Source: Pyxicephalus adspersus
Taxonomy: Eukaryota; Chordata; Amphibia; Anura; Pyxicephalidae
Reading direction: 5' to 3'
Assembly: GCF_032062135.1 (NCBI RefSeq)
Contig: NC_092868.1
Span: 46,661,103-46,725,102, forward strand
Length of the DNA: 64,000 nt
Under the pieces are notes generated by a model, which searched no databases, was not told the origin of the DNA, and saw only the letters and a program-made list of their open reading frames with translations. The translations under genes and the position numbers were made by a program. How positions within the stretch are numbered: the first letter of the stretch is position 1; the number at the start of each line of letters is the position of its first letter. Positions 11,882 through 21,114 of this stretch are shown piece by piece.

Positions 11882-12122
11882 TAAAGCACACACAGATGTA
11901 GGTCACAGCATGATCCAGGTTTCCCATCAGCCTTTTGAACAATGACTACTCTTTTGCCATTTGGACATTTATTATCACATTGCTGGAAGTTACATGTGCA
12001 GAAGCTGGGCACGGTTGGGCAACAGCTTCCATAGGGGGTATACGGTCTGGTGGGCACTGAGTCTTTGGGACACACAGGGGTTTTTTCTTCTGGGCAAGTC
12101 ACATTGGCACACCGACGCTTCA
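11881..12122 (-). CDS. Unit B exon 4: VWC/antistasin-like terminal domain
   Basis: Acceptor TTCTTTTCTGATAG; the exon begins with the last two bases of a Met codon (A|TG). It encodes residues 203-282 with CANVTC, GSCCP, CTCNFQQC and GKPGSCCDLHLC and ends in TAA. The spacing closely follows the third Cys-rich segment of CRIM1 (PGECC...CVCN...GKPGECCDLYEC). Confidence 0.88.
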
Positions 12123-15100
12123 CTATCAGAAAAGAATAGGCATGGTTACCATTCTGCAATTATTCTAAATACATTTTCAAAATGTAACATGATGTAATAC
12201 ATTTTCTATAGCTCACCAGACCTGGTGCTTGATCAGCCACAAACTGATTGGATTGCTTTGGAAGGTCCACATATGACATACCGTCATGACCAAAAATATT
12301 GGCACCCTTGTATTTTTGTCAGAAAATTCACTAGAAAATAGTTCCAATTATAAATGCTTTCATATTGTCATGTTTATTTCTTTTGTTGGCAAAAAATCAG
12401 AGAAAAACAAAAAAAAATCCCACACAAAATTGGGGCGCAATGTAGGGCCCAGTGTCCAAAAGCTGGGTGTCAGTCGGAGGTCACGGGTCTTACAGCAGGC
12501 CAATGACCGAAAGCATTCTTCAAATAGCACCCAGAAATGGTTTAAGACAAAGCACTGGATAGTTCTGAAGTGGCCAGCAATGAGTCCAGATCCATAGAGT
12601 CCAGTCCCACAGAGCGCAGCACCAGTTGGAGAAGGAACCCTACAAATCTGAGAGACCTGGAGCAGCCGGCAAAGGAAGAGTGGTTCAAAATTCCAGTAAA
12701 GGAATGTAGAAGACTCATTGATTGTTTTAGAAAATGATTACTATCAGTTATTTCTTCCAAAGGGTATGCTAAGTATTAACTTGAGAGTGCCAATAATGTT
12801 GTCCAGGCTATTTTTGACATTTTGTGTGGAATGTCTCAGATTAGTTTTTTTCTCTGCATTTTGTGTTCTTCCAGTGCCAACAAAAGAAATAAACATGACA
12901 ATGCCAAAGATTTTTGATTGCAACAATTTTCAAAGAGAAGTGGTGCATTTTATGATATAAATGCGAGGGTGCCAAAATTTTTGTCTATGACTGTAGGTTT
13001 AGTAATTTTAAAGCTGACGCTACATTATATAATTTGATTGCACACTGTCCTTTAAATCTACAGACGGATCTTCTGAAAGACCATGGACAGACTTTACATC
13101 TCTTACATCTCAATTTTTAAAATTTAACGTAACTTATGTCACAAATATTGGCCTATAATAAGAGTAATAAAAAGACACACTGGGTTTATCAAATATAAAA
13201 GCAGCATACAGTTCAATTTGCTGAAAAGTTGCTATCTTTAACCTCCTGGGCGTTTCACTGATGTCTGGATTTCTGTACCAAAAGCGGTACACTGTTTTTC
13301 ATGAATTTTTTTATTAAATTGTAGACCTGTAACTTACAGAAATATGTCTGAACCAGGGTCTAGTAGATATCCTGAATATAATAAAGTTTGAAACACACAA
13401 TCATGTAAAAACAATAACTTTAATAATAAAATTAAATAAAAAACACAAAAATCAGCTTAAACAAAACAAGAATACATAAATAAATAAAAAATACTGAAAA
13501 TGCAATAATTCGGTATACTGTATAGTAATATATTTTTCTAAAACACCTCCCTAGTGTGGTAGGGTCCAACGTCACATACCTATAGACAAAACCACATAAA
13601 TATATTTTGTATTATTTTGTATAGGATTGGATACAGGACTTTGTATTGAATCAAATACAAAATATTTGAATTTCCCGCTACGACCCCTGTCGACGGGCGT
13701 ATGCACGGACATCATCAGGAATCGCCGAGGGACGCGTACACGAACGCCGGGTATTCTAATTCTTTCCGAACTTCCATGCAATAAGTGTTACATTTTTTCC
13801 ATGGAAATTTATTTTAGATTGTAGGCTATAATTCTTAGGCATAACTCACTGAAATATGTCCAAAATTTAATAAATTTAATAATAAACTTTAAAAAAAACA
13901 AATTTATAAAACATATTAAAAAAAAATATTAAAAAAAATAGTGTATAATGTAATGTACCTGTACAGTAGCTTATATAATATATATATAATACAATTATAT
14001 ATATAATATATAAAGATTTCTTTGTATTGGACTCAAAACAGCTTTTTTGTATTGAATTCAATACAAAGTGATTTGAATTTCCCGCCCCACCTCCCGCCCG
14101 CACCGACGCATGCAGCGACGTCACCGGGAAACCCCGGAGATTGTCACTGCACACGCCGGATGAAGACAGAAGACGTCTCCAGAGGAGCTGCAGGGACAAG
14201 GTGTTTTCTTTCAGTTGTAATCCGATTGTCATACAATGTTGTATGACAATCAGATTGCACTGTAAGGCGTGTTTTTATTTTTAACTACCCCGAACCTGGT
14301 TCAGGGTAAACGATTGTACAAGTTTTCTAACCGCCCAGGTGGTTAACTGATAATAATGTTATCTCACACACTTTATAATTTCCTCTTCTGAATTTAATAC
14401 AGCTCTTCTGACATCACCATTATAAATATACATCCAATATACACCAATATAAATCACCAGTAAATATCACAACAGAAAAGAATACAAACATTTTCAAAGA
14501 CTTTAAAGTTGGGTAAAAGAATAGAAAACTGTGTGAAGTGTAAGAATAAACAAAAGAACTCCTAAAGCCCAACATGAGCTTTAATCAGAACTAAAGGTCC
14601 ATTTCAACATTTGTGATCAGGCCACACTTTATGGCTGAAGGCTACAGAAAATGGCCCTGATTTATTAAAGTTTTCCAAGGCTGGAGAGGATAGACTTTCA
14701 TCAGTGAAGCCGGGTAATCCAGGAAACATGGAATGGATTTGTTACTAAATGTCTTGAATCCTGGACCCAATCCATTCCAAGTTTGCTGGATCATGCAGCT
14801 TCACTGATAAAAGTGTATCCTCTCCAGCTTTGGAGAGCTTTAATAAATATACTAAATATGTTCTCTTCTAAGGCTCTACTCTGCTATTACAATAATAACA
14901 ACAAGAGAACACCCCCATGTATATCCATGGAGTATTTCACTTTAAAGTTGAAGACATAAAGAAAGAACAAAAATAGATGACTTTCCATGGCTAGATATTT
15001 AGTGATGATATCACAAGAGCAAGTAAAACTTTTTCTCCAACCTTATGATCTATCCTTACATCTACATGTATAGATCCCTAATGAAATATATAAATGTACT

Positions 15101-17841
15101 TACTTAGAGTGTTATAACACGCCCTTCGATTTGGAAACTGATAGGTACGATCGCATCCACTGGAGGTGCAGACACATTCGTCATCCACCAAGTCACAGCC
15201 GCTACGAGTGCACTTATATACAAACGAGTGATCATATGCAGCTTCATGAATAACAAAAAAAAAACAGTTACAATTGTTAATTCCCTTGAGTAAAAAAAAA
15301 ATGTTTAAAAGTCCAATCCCTCGATCCAAATCCAGTACAGGCAGGGTTAGCACTAAATGCCAAGGTGTCCGTGGGGGCATAACAGTAAAAAAGTAAACTT
15401 TTTATTGAGCTGCTTTATAAATGTAGGAGCACAAAGTAGAATCAGAGGTATAAGTAAATTAACCAGAAAAATTAATCAGTAAATCCACCATGAAAAATAT
15501 AGTAAATAAGGTAAAATATAAGTTATTTTTTTTACTGCCACTTTTGTCATAGATGTTTTGTCAAAACATCTTATAATAACCAAATAAAAAATATACAAAA
15601 TAAATTAAAAACAGCATAAAAATACCTTGGGAAGGAGATAGGCTCTAAATATTATGTACATTTTTTTCTGACTATTTCATGCGTTCTGCATTTAATAAAC
15701 AAAAAATGTAAACTCTTTTTTTTTTTTTTGGGGGGGGGTATTTTATTATTATTATTATTATTAATAAACAGGATTTCTATAGCGCCAACAAACAACGTAC
15801 ATTAAATAGGGATTGCAAATGACAGACTAATACAGACAGTGATATAGGAGGAGAGGACCCTGCCCCGAAGAGCTTACAATCTAGTAGGTGGTGGAATTTC
15901 ACACACAATAGGATGGGAGATATGTAGTGATGGGAAGTAGTGGTGGTTTCAAAAGACAGAAGAAGATGGGTAGGCAAGTTTGAAAAAATGGGCTTTGAGT
16001 GCTCTTTTAAATGAGCAGAAGGAGCAAGCTGAATAGGACGAGGAAGACCATTCCAGAGAGTCGGGGCAGCTCTAGAGGAGTCTTGTATCCGTGCGTGTAA
16101 TAAGGTTATGAGTGAGGAAGTTATTAGTAGGTCATTGGAGGAGCAGAGAGAATAGCTAGGGGAGTTTTTTTTTTTTACCAGGTCAGAAAGGTAAGTGGGA
16201 CAAGAACTGTGGAGGGATTTGAAGGCATAGCACAGGAGCTTGAATTTGATTCTAAGGTGAAATGGAAGCCAACTGAGAGAACTACAAAGAGATGCAGCGG
16301 AAGAGGAGCGGAGGGAAGGATGGATGAGTCTGGCTGCAACAAGGAGTTTGGTGGTGTTAGGGGACAGGTAGGGGCAGATTTTGGAGATGTTGCGTAGGTG
16401 AAAGTGACAGGACCTGGAAATGTTCTGAAAATGGGGGGTAAATGAGAGGACAGAATCAAAGGTGACACCAAGACAATGTGCCTGAGGGTGAGGAGGAGTT
16501 ACCATTGAAAGAAACTTGAAAGGAGCGGTCAGACATATAGGAAGCAAACCAAGAGAGAGCAGTGTCACAGATACCAATGGAGCGTTAGCTCTGATGAAGT
16601 TATTGGCCACTTTAGTAAGGGCTGTTTCATTTCATTTATTTTGTCATTATCCAGGTTTTTTAGAAGAAAAATAACAAAAAAGAAACTTACAGAGGAAAAT
16701 AGATTTTGTTTTAGAACTTGAATTAGTTATATGTAGGAGCCTAAAATAAATACTAAAATGCTGTCTGAGGTTTGTTTTGTAGACAGAAAGAACAATAAAA
16801 AAATTAGTAAAATAGCAACTATGAAGCTTAATGGAAGAACAACGTTGTAGAGGTAATAAAATGCATCTTAACTTACGGTCATCATATTGGGGTATACAGT
16901 AACTAGGATCGTAAGACGAGAGAGTGAAGTCATAAAAACAGGTGCGCTTAGTGACACAGTCACACATTCCCATTACTTTATAACAGCCACTTTGTTCAGG
17001 GCAATTTTCGTCATCATCTTGAGCGTAATGATCTGGATCGGGGTAATCTGGAAGTTCTGTTTTCGGAAATAGAATAATAGAATTTATTTATGCGCAATAA
17101 GGTTACATAGTAACAAAGGTTAGAATTTGATGAGAGCACAACCTGGAGAATGATCGATATCTCCTTGATATCAAATGTGTAGCTAAAATAACAGCCATGG
17201 ACCAGCCTGATTGACCCTCCACCCAGGGGTGTAGCCGTAAAAAAGAAGAGGGGGCATGGTAATAGTGAAGGCTGGCGAGAGCCTACACGGGGGTTCCAAT
17301 AAAAGTGAGGGCATGGCGTGCCCACATGTGCCCGCCCCACTACACCCCTCCCTCCACCCAGTCCGACAAGCTAATATGAATTGGGTTCATTAGAAGCTAA
17401 TGGATGCATGTGAAGAATAGGCCATCTATTGTACTTATGAATTGAGAATTCAGTCTAAATAACTATCACCAAGTATCATGCTTAGTTTACTGTAACACTT
17501 TCTTCATGTGCCTCAAGGTAATATATAGCAATATAAGTGCAGAAGGACTTACCTTTGCATACCCCAATATCTGGGATTTCCGCTAGATGTAGCCCTGTGA
17601 GGTTCGCACATCTTGTTCCTCTGTCACAGTAGCCGTATTCCCAATCTGGCCCTCCACAGAGTTCCCACTCCCCCTTAGCACAATGATGACAACCGCATCC
17701 ACATGGATCTGTAGCTGTGCGTCTGGGACAAGGAGAAAGGTGCGGCCTGCATTTTCTTTTGTCACAAGCAGTGCAATTATACTGTGCAGTTGCTTGCTTC
17801 CAGCAAAAACACACAATTAGCAGAAGTAACACAGACCTCAT
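11881..17841 (-). CDS. CRIM1-like secreted cysteine-rich protein, unit B (4 exons, 282 aa)
   Basis: Complete predicted gene on the minus strand: exons 17,841-17,553, 17,056-16,877, 15,241-15,104 and 12,122-11,881 (289+180+138+242 = 849 nt). All donors are GTAAGT, and all introns are phase 1. The product has a signal peptide (1-19), an IGFBP-type domain with 12 Cys (23-95), an Asp-rich linker (98-114), two six-Cys modules (115-150 and 167-198) and a VWC/antistasin-like domain (207-280). Sequons are NCT 22, NLT 80 and NVT 209. The order IGFBP, six-Cys module, GKPGSCCDLHLC-type domain matches the N-terminal part of vertebrate CRIM1. CRIM1 itself is much longer and membrane-anchored; this protein stops after the first such domain and has no membrane segment, so it should be secreted. 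Binding of an IGF- or BMP-type factor is inference only. Alternative names would be an IGFBP-related or kielin-type protein. Confidence 0.85.
12281..12993 (+). mobile_element. Tc1/mariner-type transposon, internally deleted, in intron 3 of unit B
   Basis: The ends are inverted copies of TA-CCGTCATGACCAAAAATA / TA-CAGTCATAGACAAAAATT, each followed by TTGGCACCCT, flanked by TA at 12,279-12,280 and 12,994-12,995. A transposase fragment at about 12,470-12,600 (NDRKHSS, QKWFKTKHW, LKWPAMSPD) lies inside. Unit A has the empty site at 26,670-26,671 in matching context (AATGACA-TA-GATTTGGTA). The 713-bp element is inactive. Confidence 0.85.
13242..14342. mobile_element. piggyBac-like TTAA element, non-autonomous, in intron 3 of unit B
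   Basis: Flanked by TTAA at 13,238-13,241 and 14,343-14,346. The termini are CCTCCTGGGCGTTTC and the complement of CCACCTGGGCGGTTA. Units A (26,898-26,901) and C (about 5,451) show the unoccupied site with the same neighbours (TTGCTATCTTTAACTGATAA in A). The body is AT-rich with a GC-rich core near 14,080-14,200 and short inverted TTGTATTGGATTGGATAC-type repeats. A related copy in inverse orientation lies at 41,459-42,509. Confidence 0.8.
14655..14848. repeat. Fold-back MITE (about 200 bp), copy 1
   Basis: Both halves are inverted versions of TTTATTAAAG...TCCAAGGCTGGAGAGGAT and CACTGATGAAAGT...GGATCACCCAGCTTC. Other copies lie at 24,446-24,664, 31,768-31,988, 34,066-34,278 and 61,547-61,766. 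Confidence 0.8.
15104..15241 (-). CDS. Unit B exon 3: second six-Cys module
   Basis: 138 nt, phase 1 at both ends. Acceptor TTATTCATGAAG, donor GTAAGT. It encodes CTRSGCDLVDDECVC and CDRTYQFPNRRAC, spacing C-4-C-6-C-1-C-4-C-11-C. CRIM1 has the same module right after its IGFBP domain (C-7-C-6-C-1-C-5-C-11-C). Confidence 0.87.
   Translation of the reverse strand: MHMITRLYISALVAAVTWWMTNVSAPPVDAIVPISFQIEGRVITL
15725..16625 (-). mobile_element. CR1/L2-like LINE fragment in intron 2 of unit B
   Basis: The minus strand has an open frame of about 277 codons with LGVTFDS, HLRNISKICPYL, SWLPFHLRIKFKLLCYAFK and APTLWNGLPRPI. These are typical of the C-terminal part of non-LTR reverse transcriptases. 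A deletion has removed the part before SWLPFHL. The 3' tail (TAAGCTCTTCGGGGCAGGGT, GCGCTATA) ends in an (ATT)n run at 15,745-15,765. Its absence from unit A explains why intron 2 is 1,635 bp in B but 348 bp in A. It is not a host gene. Confidence 0.85.
16877..17056 (-). CDS. Unit B exon 2: Asp-rich linker and first six-Cys module
   Basis: 180 nt, phase 1 at both ends. Acceptor ACAG, donor GTAAGT. It encodes LPDYPDPD...DDDEN, then CPEQSGCYKVMGMCDC and a Cys at residues 136 and 150, spacing C-5-C-6-C-1-C-5-C-13-C. This is a diverged copy of the exon 3 module. Confidence 0.85.
17223..17350. mobile_element. Short MITE in intron 1 of unit B
   Basis: The ends are inverted (AGGGGTGTAGCCGTA and CACTACACCCCT). 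Related ends occur at 26,096-26,168 and about 26,435-26,460. About 128 bp, no coding capacity. Confidence 0.55.
17553..17841 (-). CDS. Unit B exon 1: signal peptide and IGFBP-type domain
   Basis: ATG at 17,841-17,839; donor AAAG|GTAAGT. Hydrophobic leader MRSVLLLLIVCFCW, then 12 Cys at residues 23, 26, 31, 38, 47, 49, 51, 54, 62, 72, 78 and 95. The core CGCGCHHC resembles the GCGCCxxC motif of IGFBP N-domains but is shifted by one position; GYCDRGTRC matches the CxxGLxC part. Confidence 0.88.
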
Positions 17842-18025
17842 TTTTCACCCTCTTCACATATACATTACCTGAAATTGCCTTTGTTTCTTATATAGCCAAT
17901 GCCATGAACACAACTCCTATTTGCAATGGGTATTGTGAAATATAAAATAAACAGCAAAGTGTAATGAACTCAGATGAGCAAACAAAGAAGTCCTGAGTGC
18001 ACAGATATCTGATACATCACATGCA
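17842..18025 (-). repeat. Paralogous 5' flank of unit B
   Basis: Matches 32,342-32,525 (unit A) closely and 2,157-2,375 (unit D) more loosely. It carries the putative TATA box and probably the core promoter. Confidence 0.75.
17887..17894 (-). promoter_or_regulatory. Putative TATA box of unit B
   Basis: TATATAAG on the minus strand, about 46-53 bases upstream of the start codon, which implies a very short 5' UTR. The same position reads ATATGAGA in pseudogene A and GATACAAG in unit D, so only B keeps a good match. Confidence 0.5.
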
Positions 18026-20069
18026 AAGTAATATTGTTGTTTAGGGATTTTTTACTGCTCTGCAAAATTTCATATTTTTCATTGTTCATACATATTTGTT
18101 GGAGACTCCTGTAGCGTATATGTAACATTAAGGTGTGCATTTATCTCCCCTGAAAATATAATTTATCAAAAAAATCTGAAACACTGTTGCAGCGCTGTAC
18201 TATGTGTTCTTGGAAAGAGAAACTCTATCCAAGAACACATACAACCAGTAAAGGGCTGCAAGAGCAATCTGATTGCTAATGCAGCCCTTAAAAGACCCTA
18301 AAAAATCCCTGAATTCTCGCACCGTTGACTTCGATTTTGGCATTCGATCACCCGGACAATTTTTCACTATTCGATCGATAGCTATCGAATCAAATAGTGA
18401 GATATTCGACCAACACTATACAGGAGTGAGTCCAGGAGTGACTGGCAGGTGATTGTTTGCACCAAGGAGGCTTTGCAGTCCCAATTTATCTCTATAAGCT
18501 TGTACTGGATTCAATTGTCTTTGCTTTTGCAAGTGTTTTTAAGTCTTTACAAATGTTCTTTTTTTATATAAATGCTTGAAACCACTTAAAAATTGTTGCA
18601 AAGCTTGTAAAAAAAGGTTTAATTTCAAGTTTATGTGAAACAAAAACTGGCCACTTTGCTAGGCATTTGGAACGGCTTGCTTTTATTGCCCTCAGGCCCC
18701 CAATATTTGCCAGCAGACTTCTGGGAGTTGTAATTGCTGCATTTTTTTACTGCTTGTCTGACTGACTAAGCCAGACTGATGTCTTAACTTGCAATTAGTT
18801 TAATTGACCTTAAGGACAGGGTCTCTTCACTCTTATCTTTGCTTTTGCGGAGGAATAGGATCAGTAAAGTTGCAGAGAAACTATCAAGGGCAACTTTTAG
18901 TCCATTGCATACCTAAAAAGCACTTCAAATTACCCCTTTTCCCTTCTCCATTGACTAAAACCTGCCAACTATCATTTCAGAAAACTATTTCGTTTTCATA
19001 AAATGTAAGCAAAACAGAAGCTGTCAGTTTCTACCATCTTGATTCCCCTTTATTGTCCCATATTTTCTGGATTGGTTTGGTTTATTGCACATTGAATGCT
19101 ATTAAACAAGCACAACAAATCTAAAATACAACATTTCTGAATTTCTTGCCCTGTAAATGATACAGGAAGGGACAATCCTGCCTGTCAGATTACAGCCAGT
19201 AGGATAGTTTGATGAATCAGTAGACAATAAACCTTAAAAAGAACAAATCAAGAATAGTTATTTGTAGTTAATAAAATATAAGGTTTTAATTTGAAAAGTG
19301 TTGGCAACAAATGTCCACACTTTTGGGGGTGCTTGAAATAAATCGATGTACAACAGACATACCTGGTAAATATTGGCTATTATAAAACAAATACCAAAAT
19401 AGAAATCTTAAAGGGAAGTACAATGTTTTTTCAGTAGGTCCATATTTTCAGTTACTACTGCATATTTTAAGTAATGGAGAGCATATATTTAATGTAATCG
19501 CAAATCGTAAGTAATCTAATATGGCGTTCACATTTCAAGGAGGCCATGATCAAAATGGACTATATTCACTGATCTTTGAGCCCCAGGAGCTCCAGTGGAT
19601 AGGTCATGGGACATTGTTTGCAGGCAAATTGTGAAAGAAGTTCGAGACTCTGATGGAGTCACCTTCAACAGGTCAACTGTAATGCTGTTGCAAGTGTTCT
19701 CCAAACATACCATGGAATGCACCTTGAAACCATTACTGGAACTGCTCTAGAAACACATCAGATATTGCTGGGGTTTTCCTTCCAACTATTGGCCTCAAGT
19801 TGGCATCTCTGCAACTTTTAGTCACTTTACAGATCTGCCCTACTTTTGAGCTCCCCAACATGACTCTTCCTGATTGGCCATATCAGCTACTATTCTAGCT
19901 ACAGCTATGGGTTCCTAGTGGCAACTACAATGGGAAAAACACACCCGGAAGTCTGTCTCACCACAAGCTCCCTGATGAACTTACCAAGAAGGACTGCACC
20001 CTCTCCATTTTAGATTTATCTCACTACTCTTCCGACTGGACCCAGGATCTTCTTCTCAAGTTCTCTTCC
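18026..20069. other. No gene recognised between unit B and the solo LTR
   Basis: AT-rich sequence upstream of unit B. At 18,193-18,242 a 12-bp inverted repeat (ATGTGTTCTTGG and its complement) brackets a short loop, which looks like MITE debris. A stretch at 19,530-19,745 gives a minus-strand open frame without recognisable content. No exons with credible splice sites are seen. Confidence 0.5.
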
Positions 20070-20074
20070 TTGTC

Positions 20075-20308
20075 TGTAAGGAACTTACCCGCCCTGCGAG
20101 CCTGCGGTGTCCCTGGGGTTCCCAGCCACAGAGGGAGACCCCTCAGTAGCAAGCAGCATAACCAAGGCTGCTCTTGACCTGCATTTGCCTTATCCTCCTG
20201 TACTTCGCTTTATTGGACTTAACCCTTGCTGTGCTGTATGATATTGAATAAAGCCTGATTTAAGGGTATCTGGAGTTGGTCGTGGTTTGTGTGCCCAGGC
20301 GCATTACA
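20075..20308 (+). mobile_element. Solo LTR of a Ty3/gypsy-type retrotransposon
   Basis: 234 bp starting TGTAAGGAACTTACC and ending GCATTACA, so the tips TGTAA/TTACA are inverted. It is flanked by an exact 5-bp target duplication TTGTC (20,070-20,074 and 20,309-20,313). A poly(A) signal GAATAAAGCC lies internally. The single copy without coding sequence implies LTR-LTR recombination. Confidence 0.83.
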
Positions 20309-20454
20309 TTGTCTTTGCATTTTGTTACTTGAACATGTTTTCCCAACTTAACGAGCTTACCAGCGCGATTAACTGATGGGGTGCGAATCTGTTACTGATT
20401 GACTAGCCTGCGTGGGGCACCACCATGACTTTCTACATCACCCCACTTAAAGAC

Positions 20455-20985
20455 TTAAAGAGGAACTAAACCCAAAAGTGCCTAAAACAAAGAAAATCCA
20501 CTTATCTTCAATCCCGCCGGGCAGTCCGATCCACCCGGAGATCTCTTCTATAGGGTCCCTCATATGCCCGGCATCTGTCCGCGAGCCGGCGCGCCACCAT
20601 CCTAGTCTCTTCTGCTAGGTTATTCTTCCTACATCAACCGACCCAGGCGCAAGATCAGGTGATGTAGGTTGGGGAAAAAAAACTTGCTAATATCACTGCC
20701 AATATGTGCACGAAAAGGAATGCGCAGAAGGAGCACCCAAGAGCCTCCCAGGATACGTACGTCATGCATCCCAGGAGGCTCTTGGGTGCTCCTTCTGCGC
20801 ATGCTTTGCGCTCCCATTCATTCTGAACCGTGTAGGCGATCGAGAGTTAGGGGGCAATGCTGCACTCTTTTTTTTTTTTTAAAAAAGAGTGTTGCACTTA
20901 AAAAAAAAACAGAAATTTTACTTAACATAAAAGGGTTGTCTACCCTTATGTAAAGTGAAAATTCTGAGTTTAGGTACGCTTTAAA
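20455..20985. mobile_element. MITE with AAAG(A/C)GGAACTAAACC ends
   Basis: Starts TTAAAGAGGAACTAAACC and ends with the approximate complement GAGTTTAGGTACGCTTTAA. A strong internal hairpin at 20,720-20,802 has 35-bp arms (ATGCGCAGAAGGAGCACCCA...) with about two mismatches. Related copies: 47,558-48,040, 57,585-57,955 (inverted) and 58,020-58,490. Confidence 0.75.
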
Positions 20986-21114
20986 CACATTCAGTTGTGC
21001 TGGTTATTTTGTTAGAAGTGTTACCTCAAACTTTTGTCTGTTTTTGTCACCTTTCTGTATGTGTGTTCTTGATTCTCCCTTTTACACCTCCATCCCAGGT
21101 TTATTGATATAGTA

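Noticed and set aside
15777..16610. 277-codon open frame as a host gene
   Set aside because: The text is the C-terminal part of a LINE reverse transcriptase with the matching LINE 3' tail, sitting in an intron of unit B and absent from unit A.
1868..17841. Frog skin antimicrobial or toxin precursor genes
   Set aside because: There is no short acidic propeptide with a KR site followed by a small peptide; the Cys pattern is IGFBP plus CRIM1-type.
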